Positions 1 through 12,773 of a DNA stretch of 64,000 bases are shown in pieces. The notes beneath the pieces were generated by a model that saw nothing but the letters and a program-made list of their open reading frames with translations, searched no databases and was not told where the DNA came from. The number at the start of each line of letters is the position of its first letter. Position 1 is the stretch's first letter. Position numbers and translations under genes: made by a program. Origin of the DNA: Salminus brasiliensis (taxonomy: Eukaryota; Chordata; Actinopteri; Characiformes; Bryconidae); the NCBI RefSeq assembly GCF_030463535.1, contig NC_132888.1:2143470-2207469 (forward strand). Reading direction: 5' to 3'.

Positions 1-435
1 GCCTTCACAGCTCTAAAGTGGAGCAACTGTCTAACTTCCTGCTTGTGAAGAGATTTAGGAGATCATAAGCTCAAATCCCCTCAACGCCACAGCCCTTCAT
101 AATCAGGAGTCTTACAATAGGAAGCCCTCCCCTGATGTGATAGGGGGCGCTCTAACTTGAAGATGGGAATAAGTAACAGTAAACAGATTAATGGGGCGGA
201 GCCACAGAATAAATGATTTTGAGGAACAGCTCAGTATGGATTGTTTATAGAAATGTGAAGTCAGAAAAAAACACTGTAAAATTGGATACTGCATCAGTTT
301 AAATGAGACTAATTTTAAATTTGATACAGTATTTGTGGGGGGGGGTTGTGGGGGGGGTGTCAAAATAATATATGCCTCATACCTTACCTACATCCTTTAA
401 ACCACCAAATAATTGTATTATACTGTATAAACTGA

Positions 436-1864
<1,429 letters not shown>

Positions 1865-2599
1865 GAGAAGAAGGGTCTGAGAATAAACAGAAAACCGACA
1901 GGCTCCTGTGGTGTAAATAGATCATGTGAAGCGCGCCCCCTGCCTGCCACCCTTAATACTGCCTCCTGCCTGTCTCTGCACCCTCCCTATCATGTGTGTG
2001 TGGTGTATGTATGAGCACATGGGTGTATGCAAGTGTGTGTGTGTGTGTATGGCAGACCCGCTTTAGCAAAGTGATAACTCAGTTCATAAGTACTGTAACT
2101 CTCCATGATTTAACCCCTCTATACAATTACTGCTTATTAGTGATAATGATAGGAAAGCAGCTGCGTACAGAAAAGCCCCGGCTGTGAGATGTAGAGGGCT
2201 TGGCTGCTGTGTAAAATGCGATGCCGTGCTCCGTTTCGTGTGTGTGCTTCCGCAGGTTAGATGTCAAAGTGCTTTTTCCCTGAGCTTCTCTAGAGTCCTG
2301 TTGTTTTGATCACACCACTGCACAGCGAGACGGCACAGAGCTGCTTCACGCTCTGAGTGGAGCTGGACAGTAGGACCGCTTACAGGACAGGGCTTAAATA
2401 TTCAGCCTGATAAAGGATCTGATATCATGGCAACAATCAAGTCTTTAAACCATCTTTAGCATTTTTATTAACATGAAAATTATATTGACGTTAATCCTTA
2501 TGTTTATTTATCACTAATATTATTGTTTTATGGGACGTGCTTTTTTCACATTGCACTTTCAAGTCTGAGCTTTGATCATTCATAAAGCCTTGTAGCGCT

Positions 2600-3330
2600 T
2601 AATATTGTAGTAATTACCCAATAATGTAATAACATCTGGAAAAACAATACAATTAAACTCAGATTTACTAACTTGCCTAATAAGGTAAGTGACCATGTAA
2701 TGTCATTCTTACCAATAGTTTTGGTTATTTATTAAATGTTTAGGTTGATACCTAATTTACATTATTGGGAATTTAGTAATTTATTACAATATTGTTACAT
2801 TTTGGGAATAATTACATTATTAGGACATATTACAATTTTAAGCATTACAAACCTGATTTAATGACATACCTAATAATGTAATACAGAGTGTCTCATTTCC
2901 TTTAATAATATAATACATTATTACATTATTCGGTTGTATTACATTTCTTAAATTATTTAGCTATTTATTTTGAAATTATTATTATTATGACCAGAGAATC
3001 CTGCTTATTAACTTAGTCAGTAATGTAATAACTTGCCTAATAATGTAATACAGGGTCCTGACCATTAGTGTAACACAACTGTAGTTAAGTGTTAAGTGCA
3101 GTGTTACATTTCTAGGATTATTACATTACTGGGAATTATTTTTTATTAATTGTGCACGTAACATGGTCAATAATATAATAACTTAAAAAAAGAGTCTTAT
3201 ATCATAAATAACAATATTGGAAATTTATTCCATTTTCATTTTCACAATTCTAGGATCATTACACTATTGGGAAATATTACAATATTAACTGCGACAAACC
3301 CGAAATACTTAACCATAAATGAATTGTTAA
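2600..3330. repeat. Degenerate TAATGTAAT-rich repeat
   Basis: Many scattered copies of words such as CCTAATAATGTAATA and ACATTATTGGGAATTATT, spaced unevenly. It looks like an old, decayed AT-rich minisatellite. Confidence 0.6.
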
Positions 3331-4563
3331 TTTGCACAGTTTTGAGTCATGGCTGCTAATTTACACCTGACCTCCCTTAATTTTATTCTATTCTATTTCA
3401 TGTATGCACACTTCTAAGCATTTTCACTGACAGATTGATGATTGATTACAGCACCAGATTAATGGAATATTTAGGGTTATATCACATTCTAATAATAACC
3501 ATAATATCAGTAGGATCTAGAATGTCAGAAATTGAGATATTGAACTAGATAATGAGAGCAGTTTATCACTGATGGCATGTTTCCTGCTTGCTTGGCCTTC
3601 ACACTGACCCTGTAGATCATATCCACCTGTACTGAAGGATATAACTGAGACGACCTCTCTCCTGATGGGTCACCGTGTGCAGTGATTAGCATAATCGATC
3701 GTTCACCCAGGTCTAAATTCAGTGTTGCTTTTGGAATGGAAACCTGTTGATTGTCTGATTTATCGGTATACTCTAGACTATTCTGACGGAGACTATTCTC
3801 ACTCCACACACCAGAGCCTGCTGTGTGCTGAGATAAGGACGATGCCTACACTTCAGAGATGTTCTACCATTGGCCTTTCCACTGATGATGCTCATTCAGG
3901 CAAAACCTGCCTGTGTGTAGGGTAGTGTTGTGGTGGAGAATGACCAGCCAGTCGTTCATCACAGCTGCCAGATCTACTTGCTTTGGATGGCAGGAGTTTG
4001 GAGGAGGTGTGTGCCTTGGGCCAGCCAACCCGTAGAGCACGGACCTCCCCACCCTCACACAAGCAGGTTTTAAAGATTGAGAAGCTGCCTGACGTGGGTA
4101 TCAATACATCTGCGGTGAGAAAACGGCCCACATCAGCAAACCGTCAGATTCTTTTAGCCAAATGAGAAATGAGAGGACTCGTTCTGTTGACTTTGAAGGA
4201 CTTCTGGCGATGCCTCTCGGTGCTGCGATCAAGTACTGTCCATTCCTTTCTGTTTGGTCCATTTGATAAAGCTCTGTATGTGACAGCATGCTGTATATAG
4301 ATATTCGACTGTTTAAAGCTAATGCATTGAAGCTCATTTACCTCCCTGCAGTATATCAGTAGCATCTACATAAGACTACTAGTTAGAGCAGATTATATTG
4401 TATTACTTTGTTGGGCTGAGGAACCTCGTTCTCCAGAACCTCCTCGGCCCGCTGAAAGATCCAGGAGTGCAGTATATCAGCACATTACAGAACATCGGCA
4501 TCCTAGGACATATTGTAGACGAGCAGGATATCTGGCGGTTGTTTTTAAATACTGTAAGTGGTG

Positions 4564-4566
<3 letters not shown>

Positions 4567-4594
<28 letters not shown>
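4567..4594 (+). repeat. (CT)n microsatellite
   Basis: Uninterrupted CT dinucleotides, 28 bp. Confidence 0.9.
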
Positions 4595-4595
<1 letters not shown>

Positions 4596-4892
4596 GTCAT
4601 CTTCCTTCCTGCTCTCAGTGGACCATGTTAATACTTTAAGATGCAGAACATCCTAAACCTGAACCTCCTTCCTTCACGAGTTCACTCACTCTGATTTTGC
4701 AGCGTGAAGCGATGCTCCAGGGCACGTCCTGCAGACTAAGGTGCATCTCCTGTAACTGCTTCTGCATCTCTGCTGTGTATATAAACCAAACTGTGGACGG
4801 TCTGGTGCGCAGGTGTAACCTCTTTATACCGTGAGTGGGTAGACTGTAGTGTCTGTAATGTCTGTGGACACTTAACACTTTGTTGGACGTGA

Positions 4893-4898
4893 AATAAA
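4893..4898 (+). terminator. kif1a: Candidate poly(A) signal of kif1a
   Basis: AATAAA in GTGAAATAAATGTGCGAC, followed by CA dinucleotides about 10-20 nt on and no later gene before espnl. The hexamer alone is weak evidence. Confidence 0.4.
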
Positions 4899-5079
4899 TG
4901 TGCGACACCAATGTCATAAAGCCGCCTCTGCCTCCTTCCGTGCGTCTCGTCATGCGTCATGAGTGTGTTGTCTGATTACGATTACCTGAAGCCGCTCTAG
5001 GGTAGCGCAGCCTGGCTGACCGCCCTCCAGATTTGTGCTTGCACACTCTCCAGATATCCTCCAGATGTTCATACCAAAT

Positions 5080-5276
5080 ACACAATATGGACAAAAGTAT
5101 TGGGACGCCTTAAAAACGGTATTAAAAAAAGTTGATCCTGCTTTTATTGGAGTAACTGTCTCTACTGTGAGGACTGCTGTGAGGTCAGGATGTTGGATAG
5201 ATTATCACCACCCCGCATCATCCATACCAACTCCTCAAGTCATCTTATTCAAAAGTACTGGAAGGGGCACCAACCA
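5080..5276 (+). mobile_element. MITE family A, truncated copy
   Basis: It begins CACAATATGGACAAAAG and keeps the family words GTTGGAGTAACTGTCTC-like (here with ATTGG), GAGGTCAGGATGTTGGAT and AAAAGTACTGGA. The right half is missing. Other copies in the window define the family. Confidence 0.75.
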
Positions 5277-5629
5277 AGCCACCTAGCTGTCCCTGACAGA
5301 CTACTGATAAAGGCTCAGTTATGCTCAACGTTGAATATGGATGCAGATTAATTTCATCCATGCTAAATAGCAAATGATTCAGGTGAGACACAAGAGAGCC
5401 TGGCCACTAGCTGTTTATCCTGTTGTGTCAGCAAATGACTGCAGAAGTGCCGGTGGGTGCCCATGAGCAGGTTCTTAGTGAATGGGGGTGAATGGCTAAA
5501 AACCCAAAGTTAAAAAATTGTCTAACCACTTGTCCAGTATCCTCCTTTAATGTTGGGAATGAGATGTAGATTTAGTATTTCACTAAAAAAAATCTAATTC
5601 CAATCAAATTTAAAATGTATTTATTTATT

Positions 5630-6570
5630 ATTTATTAAAATTGTATCTATTGCACTTTTCACAACGAATGTTTTCACAAAGCAGCTTCACAGACAAACGG
5701 ACTTCAGACCTTCATAACTGGCAAATGATATGTAGCAACACATTCACTCTGATCCAACACAACATACACATACATACAGGACACATACATCACTCCCCAT
5801 AAAGCACCTGATGGGCCTCTCAGACACCAACACCTGTACACACTGTCCAGCACAATAGATGACCACTATCATGGATTCTGGAACTGTGCCCCCCCAGACA
5901 GTTTTGGTCGCCATGGTCATGGGAGAGCTATCCAAGATCCTCAGCTTCAGCATCCCACTCTCCCACACACTGTAGCTTAAAGCTTTGTGACTTTTCCTCT
6001 CTACCAACCCCAAAACATCTGCATACATTCATCCTTGTTTCTACAAAAGTGGCAAAAATCATTTTACTCAACAGGAAAGACCGAACAAAGTGAATAAATA
6101 ATGAATAAATAATAAATTTACCAGTACATTTACCATGAAAGATCATATCAATAACTACAACAACGTCTGGTCCCCAGTCTTGCCATTTATCCAGAGCTGA
6201 TCCCTCCACTTCAACTCAATTATTTGTTTATTTATTTATATATATATATATTTGATCTTTTATTGCTCAATACTTTACAATTACAATTACAATGACACAC
6301 CCTATCTGTTGTCCTGTCTTGTCGTACATTGTTCATTTGTTTGTGGAACTGTGATCCTGTATCTGTGCACAAATAAAAAAAAATAAAAATAAAAAAGCAG
6401 CTTTACAGAGATCCAGGTTCGAGCCCCTTCTGAGTGAGCCAGTGGCAGGAAAGACTCCCTCAGGTGGAGAGGAAAAAACCTTAAAATGAACCAAGGCTCA
6501 AATGGGGAACCCGTCCTTCACTGGATATTAAGAATGAAAAACAACAGTGAAACTAAACTGAATTATGAAT
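5630..6570. repeat. Dispersed fish repeat
   Basis: The segment 6393-6570 (AAAGCAGCTTTACAGAGATCC, AAAGACTCCCTCAGGT, GGAACCCGTCCTTC) matches 23008-23210 in the espnl gene at many words. The 5' part (5630-6390) holds AAAGCAGCTTCACAGAC and AT-rich DNA. No coding function was seen. Confidence 0.6.
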
Positions 6571-7059
6571 ATTCATAAAAGATGAAAACCTGGGTGAGAA
6601 ATCACACCTCTATTTTTTTCCATCTGTCTACAGCAGCCATGTTTTGGACAGTAGAGATGCCAGCAGTCCTGCAACTGAGAGCTGGCTGGGTGGCGAGCTG
6701 ACGCTGGAGTATTCTCGAGCTTTAAAGCATCTGTCTGCAGTGCGGAAACAGGGCCGGCCCAAGCTTTAATGGGGCCCTAAGCAGATTCATTTGAGCCAAC
6801 CCCCCCATACCGCCACCTCAGCCCTAGATGCTTCATGATTTAATAGGGAGACAGATATTGTGTAATACGCTGAAGCACTCGGGCCTTTATCCACCACCCA
6901 AGTGGCGCATATCTGCATTTGCTCAACAGTGGCAGCAGCAGCCAACAGCAGGAGCTGATTAATCTATTATCGGTGTGCCAGCTATGAAGTTCTCACCAAT
7001 CCAGAAGCCAGCAGTGGAGCGTGGAGTCGGCTGAACGCATAGGCATGGGGCCGGAGATG

Positions 7060-7800
7060 ATGATCCTGGCATCTGTATTCTTTAGCAGACGCTCTTCTCC
7101 AGAGCGAGTTACAAAAGAGCTTCACTGTTTACTGAAGAAGAACCTCAGCTAGTTAGAATAGACTAAAATTCAGATCCTCTAATCTTAGACTCTACTAAAC
7201 ACAAGTCAATATGGAGACCATAATACTCTACTCTACACCCAAGTGCTCTCAGAAGAGGAGGGTCTTCAGTCTGGGTTTGAGGACAGCGAGTGTTGGACTC
7301 TGCTGTTTGGACACTCAGGGGAAGTTCGTTCCACCACTTCAGTGCAGGACAGTAAAAAGTCTGGACGCTCGTCTTCCGTGGATCTTAATGGATGGCGGGT
7401 CGAGCCGAGCCGTACTTGAAGCTGGAAGGGCTCTTGGTGCAGATCAGCTTTTGACCGTCGTCATCAAGTACGGAGGGGCTGGCTGGTCCAGTCTTGGCTT
7501 TGTAGACCAGAGTCAGGGGTCTGAATCTGATGACCTGGGCAGCGTTGAAGACAGCTGCAGGGGTCTGATGGCGTGCAGAGGAAGACCAGCCAGAAGAGAG
7601 CTGCAGTAGCCAAGTCTGGAAGTGACGAGAGACTGACTGAGTTCCTGGGCGACTCTCTAGAGAGGAAGGGTGGAATTCTCCGGATGTTGTACAGGAGAAA
7701 TCTGCAGGACCGAGTTACGTTTGCAGCATTACTTGAGAGCGATAACTGATCATCCATGATGACACCAAGGCTTCTGTAGATGGAGTGACCAGTGTGTTCC
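7060..7800 (+). repeat. Dispersed fish repeat (GCAGACGCTCTT type)
   Basis: It starts with TTTAGCAGACGCTCTTCTCC and runs through a long block (GGGGAAGTTCGTTCCACCAC, GGATGGCGGGTCGAG, GCAGTAGCCAAGTCTGG) that I recognise as a high-copy fish interspersed sequence. A 132-codon open frame at 7211-7609 lies inside it and is not a gene. The exact family is not known to me. Confidence 0.6.
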
Positions 7801-8154
7801 TATCAGCTAAACCTTTAGTCAACCTGCTGCTCAGGTCTGACTGTCAGCCCACAAGCTGTCCCTCCTTTGGGACTTGTGGGTGCAGCTCAGGTGTCACTTT
7901 ATAGGGGTGGGGTGGAGAGGGTGTAGAATGGTCCGGAGCCGGGGTTAACATGTCTATGCACTTATGATTTTGGTCCACTTTTACTTAATATGTAGTTCGG
8001 TACTCAGCTATTATATTATCAGCACTGGTTTTACTGGTGTGTTACTGGTTAATTACCAGTCATTACAGATATATGGGATTATTAATTCCATTAAACCAAT
8101 AAAAGTACAGCTTTAAGACGAATGCTAGTGCTGCTATTTACCTGTACTTAAATT

Positions 8155-8545
8155 CACTAAATGGACAAAAGTATTTGGACACCTGCTCATTCATTGTGTC
8201 TTCTGAAATCAAGAGTGTTAAAAAGAGCTGATCCTGCTTCTGTTGAAGTAACTGTCTCCACTGTCCAGAGAAGAATAATACTTTCTACTAGATTTTGGAG
8301 AATTAAGGCATTGCTGTGAGGATTTGATTGCATTCAGAGACAAGATGTTTGGATGATTGATCACCACCCCAACTTCATCATCCCCAACTCTCCAACTCTC
8401 TAGAGAACACAGCTCTTCCACTGCTCCACAGCTAAATGCTAGGGGGTTTTATACCCCTTTAGCCCATGCCTGGTGCCAATAGGTTCCTGTTTATGTTTCA
8501 GAGGGTCCTATTCTATTGGCAGTACTTGTCTACACCCAAACATAA
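8155..8545 (+). mobile_element. MITE family A copy upstream of espnl
   Basis: It starts CACTAAATGGACAAAAG and keeps the internal words GTTGAAGTAACTGTCTCC, TTTGATTGCATTCAG, TTATACCCCTTTAGCCCA and CCTATTCTATTGGCAGTA. The right terminal repeat is missing. It lies 230 bp before the espnl start codon, so it overlaps the likely promoter or 5' UTR. Confidence 0.8.
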
Positions 8546-8774
8546 TGTGACTTTTCACCAACCTGTCCCTTTAACTATAGCATCTCAACCTGTCCCTCGC
8601 TTCCCTCACTCAGTTCAGCTGACCATCTGTCCCTCAGTCAGGCATTCTGGCTGCAGCTCAGGTGTCATTTTTAGAGAAAGGGATGGGGGTGTGGTGAGGT
8701 CCAGAGAGACAGGACAGGACCCCTGTCAGTTCAGTCCCAGTAGAGCAGAGCAGCACAGTGCAGGGCAGGGCAGT

Positions 8775-9068
8775 ATGGTTCTCCACAGGGTGATCCAGGC
8801 TGCCCGTGAGGGTGATCTTGAAGCTCTGAGGGTCCTGCACCAGTCTGGCCACCTCAGCTCAGCCATCACTGACCCTCAGGGGGCCACGCCCGTCCACCAC
8901 GCAGCCCGCTGTGGCCAGCTCGACTGCCTGCGCTTCCTTTTGACGGAGGCCGGTCTCCAGGGCCACTGTCGTGCCATGAATGGAGCCACGGCAGCACACG
9001 ATGCTGCAGCAACTGGACACACTCAGGAGATGCGGTGGCTTCTGGGACATGGAGACTGTGGGATTGAG
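8775..9068 (+). CDS. espnl: espnl coding exon 1
   Basis: 98 codons, phase 0 end at GAG|gtgagg. N-terminal ankyrin repeats: [34 protein letters not shown] and [22 protein letters not shown] begins only about 16 bp after the donor. Confidence 0.93.
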
Positions 9069-12000
9069 GTGAGGTGAGATGTGTGCAATATGGACAGAAG
9101 TATTGGGACGCCTGCTCATTCACTGTTTCTTCTGAAATCAGGGGCATTAAAAAAAGTTTCTCCTGCTTTTGTTGGAGTAACTGTCTTTCTACTAGATTTT
9201 GGTGGAGCCTTGCTGTGAGGATTTGATTGCATTTAGCAACAAGAGCGTTAGTGAGGTCAGGATGTCATCCCAAAGGTATTGGATGGAGCACCACCATCAT
9301 TCCAGAGATTACAGCTCTTCCACTGCTGGGGGGGTTTATACCCCTTTAGCCCACGCCTGGCAATAAGCATGGTGGTTTATCCAGAGAGACCTATTCTATT
9401 GGCAGTATTTCTCCACAGGTGCAAGTTAAAGTAGCTAAATGCATTAATTACAAGGAGTGTCCACAAACATTTGGGCATATAGTGTCATTCTGCAACCATA
9501 GCAAGTAGCAAGGTCTTGGTTCTGGAGTCCTCCTGCCCTGCATAGTTTGCTGTAAATGGGACATCCAGCCTGAAACTTCAACTTCATGGTGATAACGAGA
9601 TCCTACAGAGCTCCCAAACTGTTCAGGTAGCAAGATCCTGGTGGTGTAGAGCAGGGGTGGGGAACTGAGGGCCGATGTCCTACACACTGTTCTGATCCCC
9701 CTGCTCTGACATACCAGCTAAGAAAAAAGAAATGTACCACCAAAAATGAGCGAAGACATTGCAGAACCACTTTTGGATCCATGAAGAACCACAAACCTTC
9801 AGACTCACAAACTAAAAACCAAGCTAAAAGCGGTTCTGCTGTGGCCTCACTTAAGAAACTCTTTGGATCTCCTTTATTAAGCAGGAAAATCACCAAACTG
9901 TGCAGGCATGTGGCCTACAGCACTGGAGTTCTCCACCCTTGGTGTAGAACCTAATAAACACACACAGACTCCATTCAGATTCCTAGCACCAGCCTTTCTT
10001 CTTCCAAAAAAGCTCCTCCCACCTTTAAGACATCTTTGCAGTGGTGGTTTACCTTGACTTTAACTTGCCTGGAGATGATTGCAGCAGCACTGCAGGAGGT
10101 AAGCAACTCTTTGGCTGGAGTGAACCTTCAGTAAGCTCCTTCCTGAGTGTTTATGCAGGACTGTGATGCTCCTGGACTGAGAACCTCTACTGGTCTACCA
10201 GCTTATTTTCTTCATTTTTATAATAAATTTTGACATTTTTATAAATTACAGTTCTTGAAGAAGCAGAATTAGTCTAGAAAACACTGCAAAACATTATACT
10301 GTACAAAGGCTGCTTGCATGTTCATGAGTGGGTAGGACCAGCAAGCTTTTTGCTTGGTTTATAAGGATTATTTAAGAATTGTGAAATCTCATGTTCAATT
10401 TGTAGTGGTGAATGATATGATATTGATATTTTTGTGTATCATTCAAAATTATTTAATCAATACACAACATTTATGGCTTTATTCTATAAAACCTTAGTAT
10501 TATGTTTTCATACATTTCCAGTCTTTAAGGCATTCATCTGACCACTAGAAACAGTAATATTAAACTGTAAATACAAAACACAACCACAAAAACACATTTT
10601 TACAAATAGTCGGTCGCACCACCTGACATTATTTGGAGGGTAAAATTAAAAACATAGTCAAAAATGACTTTATACACTTCAAAATGTAATTTCACCAATG
10701 AAACACACTGTCCTGGTCTCAGAAATATGCATTATGTCCAAAATGTATGACCCATTGACGGTGATGCTGTTAATGGTTCACTGGTTTTGAACTTTGGCTC
10801 CACCGAATTATAAAAAGGGGTGGCATCACCCCATTGTTTACTTTTACACATTAGTGTCATAAATAAGGAGCTTCTACGCCGCCGTTATCCACTGATGCAT
10901 GTGCCATAATGCACCTGTTCAGGATCAGGATGGGGAAGGAGCCACAGCCCTGCACCTGGCCACGAGGTTCGGCCATGCTGAGGCGGTGCAGTGGCTGCTG
11001 TCTGCAGGGGGCAGCACCGAGGCAGAAACGGACTGCGGAGCACTTCCGGTCCACTACGCTGCTGCCAGTGGACATCTCACCTGTCTCAAACTGCTTGTGT
11101 CACACTCCCCAAGGTGAGACGACCACACCTGGACACCTGCACATGCATGCAAGTATTCAGCAGCCTCAGGTAATGTTCACAACCAACATCAGGACAGGAT
11201 CTGGGATTTTCAGCACAATTAATGAATGGTCAACAGAATGGTCAGACTAGTTGGAGCTGACAGAAAGGCTACAGTAGCTCAGATGACCTCTCTGTACAAC
11301 TGTGGAGAGCAGAAAAGCAGCTCAGACTAAACACCACCACCACCTCCAACCTTGAGGAGGATACAGAGCTCCACCAGCAGAAGAACCACGGCAGGTTCCA
11401 CTTCTTTCATCCAAGAACAGAAAGCTGAGGCTGCAGTGGCTCACCAGCTCAACACTGGACACCTGAAGACTGGAGGAGAAGCGTCGCCTGGCCTGATGAG
11501 TCTGGATTGTTTGAGGAGCACAGATGGTAGAGTCAGAACTTGGTACCAATGGACCCAACCTGCTTTGTGTGAGCAGCCCAGGCTGGTGGAGGTGGTGGTG
11601 TAATGGTGTGTGCAAGTGCATGAGAGTGTGTGTGAGAGAGTGTGTATTGTCCATGCCCTGGGTAGCACACAAAGGCAGTCGCTGAGAGTCACGTTGAAGG
11701 CACTCTGGAGCGGTGCGTTAGTGATGCCAGGCCAGGGGGGGTCAGACATATGTTAAACGGATCCTCTTGGCTCAGAGCTTAATAATACATGAACTGCTTC
11801 CTACCTGCCACATGTCAGCACCTGTGCTTATATACTGGACCAGGCTCCACCCCTCATCACTCCCATGTCTAGTACCTATGATCGTCTAAGGCAGGTTGGG
11901 CTCATGGATTCATGCTGTTGGCTCCAAGTTCTGACTCTACCATCTGTGCTCCTCAAACAATCCAGACTCATCAGGCCAGGCTACGCTTCTCCTCCAGTCT

Positions 12001-12727
12001 TCAGCTGTCCAGTGTTGAGCTGGTGAGCCACTGCAGCCTCAGCTTTCTGTTCCTGGCTGAAAGAGGTGGAACCTGCAGTGGTTCTTCTGCTGGTGGAGCT
12101 CTGTATTCTCCTCAAGGTTAGAGGTGGTGGTGGTGTTCAGTCTGAGCTGCTTTTCTGCTCTCCACAGTTGTACAGAGTGATCATCTGAGCTACTGTAGCC
12201 TTTCTGTCAGCTCTAACCAGTCTGACCACTCTGTTGACCCCCTCACTGGATGCTTTTTCTGTTGAGACTGTTGTGCTGAAAATCCCAGATCTCTCGTTTG
12301 TCTCCATTCTGATATTTGATGTGAACATTATTTGAAACTTATTTGAACAAATGCTCTGGTCCAGATATTCAAATGACCTCCGCAGTGTCGTCCCCAGGCC
12401 TGTGGGAGGCACTGCAGCTAATACTGTTACAAATGAACACTCTGCCCCAGATCAACCAAAGCACACAAATCCTATGTACAGTACAAACCTTTCAGGTGTG
12501 TGGACCGTCAAATGGCCACCGGGGCCACTCCCCTTTACCATGCCTGTCAGGAGGGTCACCTGCATGTGGTGGAGTACCTGGTGAAGGACTGTGGTGCAGA
12601 TGTACACCTCAGAGCCCAAGATGGCATGAGCCCCCTGCACGCTGCAGCGCACATGGGGCACTACAGCCTGGTGGTCTGGCTGGTGAGTCTCTCACATTTT
12701 TCACTATATATTTGACTGCACTGTGAA

Positions 12728-12773
<46 letters not shown>

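Larger units (their letters stand above)
1865..4915 (+). other. kif1a: Probable kif1a 3' UTR
   Basis: No exon of another gene was recognised from the kif1a stop to a candidate AATAAA at 4893. The stretch holds a GT tract near 2030, an AT-rich degenerate repeat (2600-3330) and a CT tract (4567-4594). An open stretch at 4398-4550 (contains RNLVLQNLLGPLKDPGVQY) has no known match to me. A long 3' UTR is expected for this neuronal gene, but the extent here is inferred. Confidence 0.5.

Noticed and set aside
7211-7609. 132-codon frame
   Set aside because: It lies in a dispersed fish repeat and has no domain.
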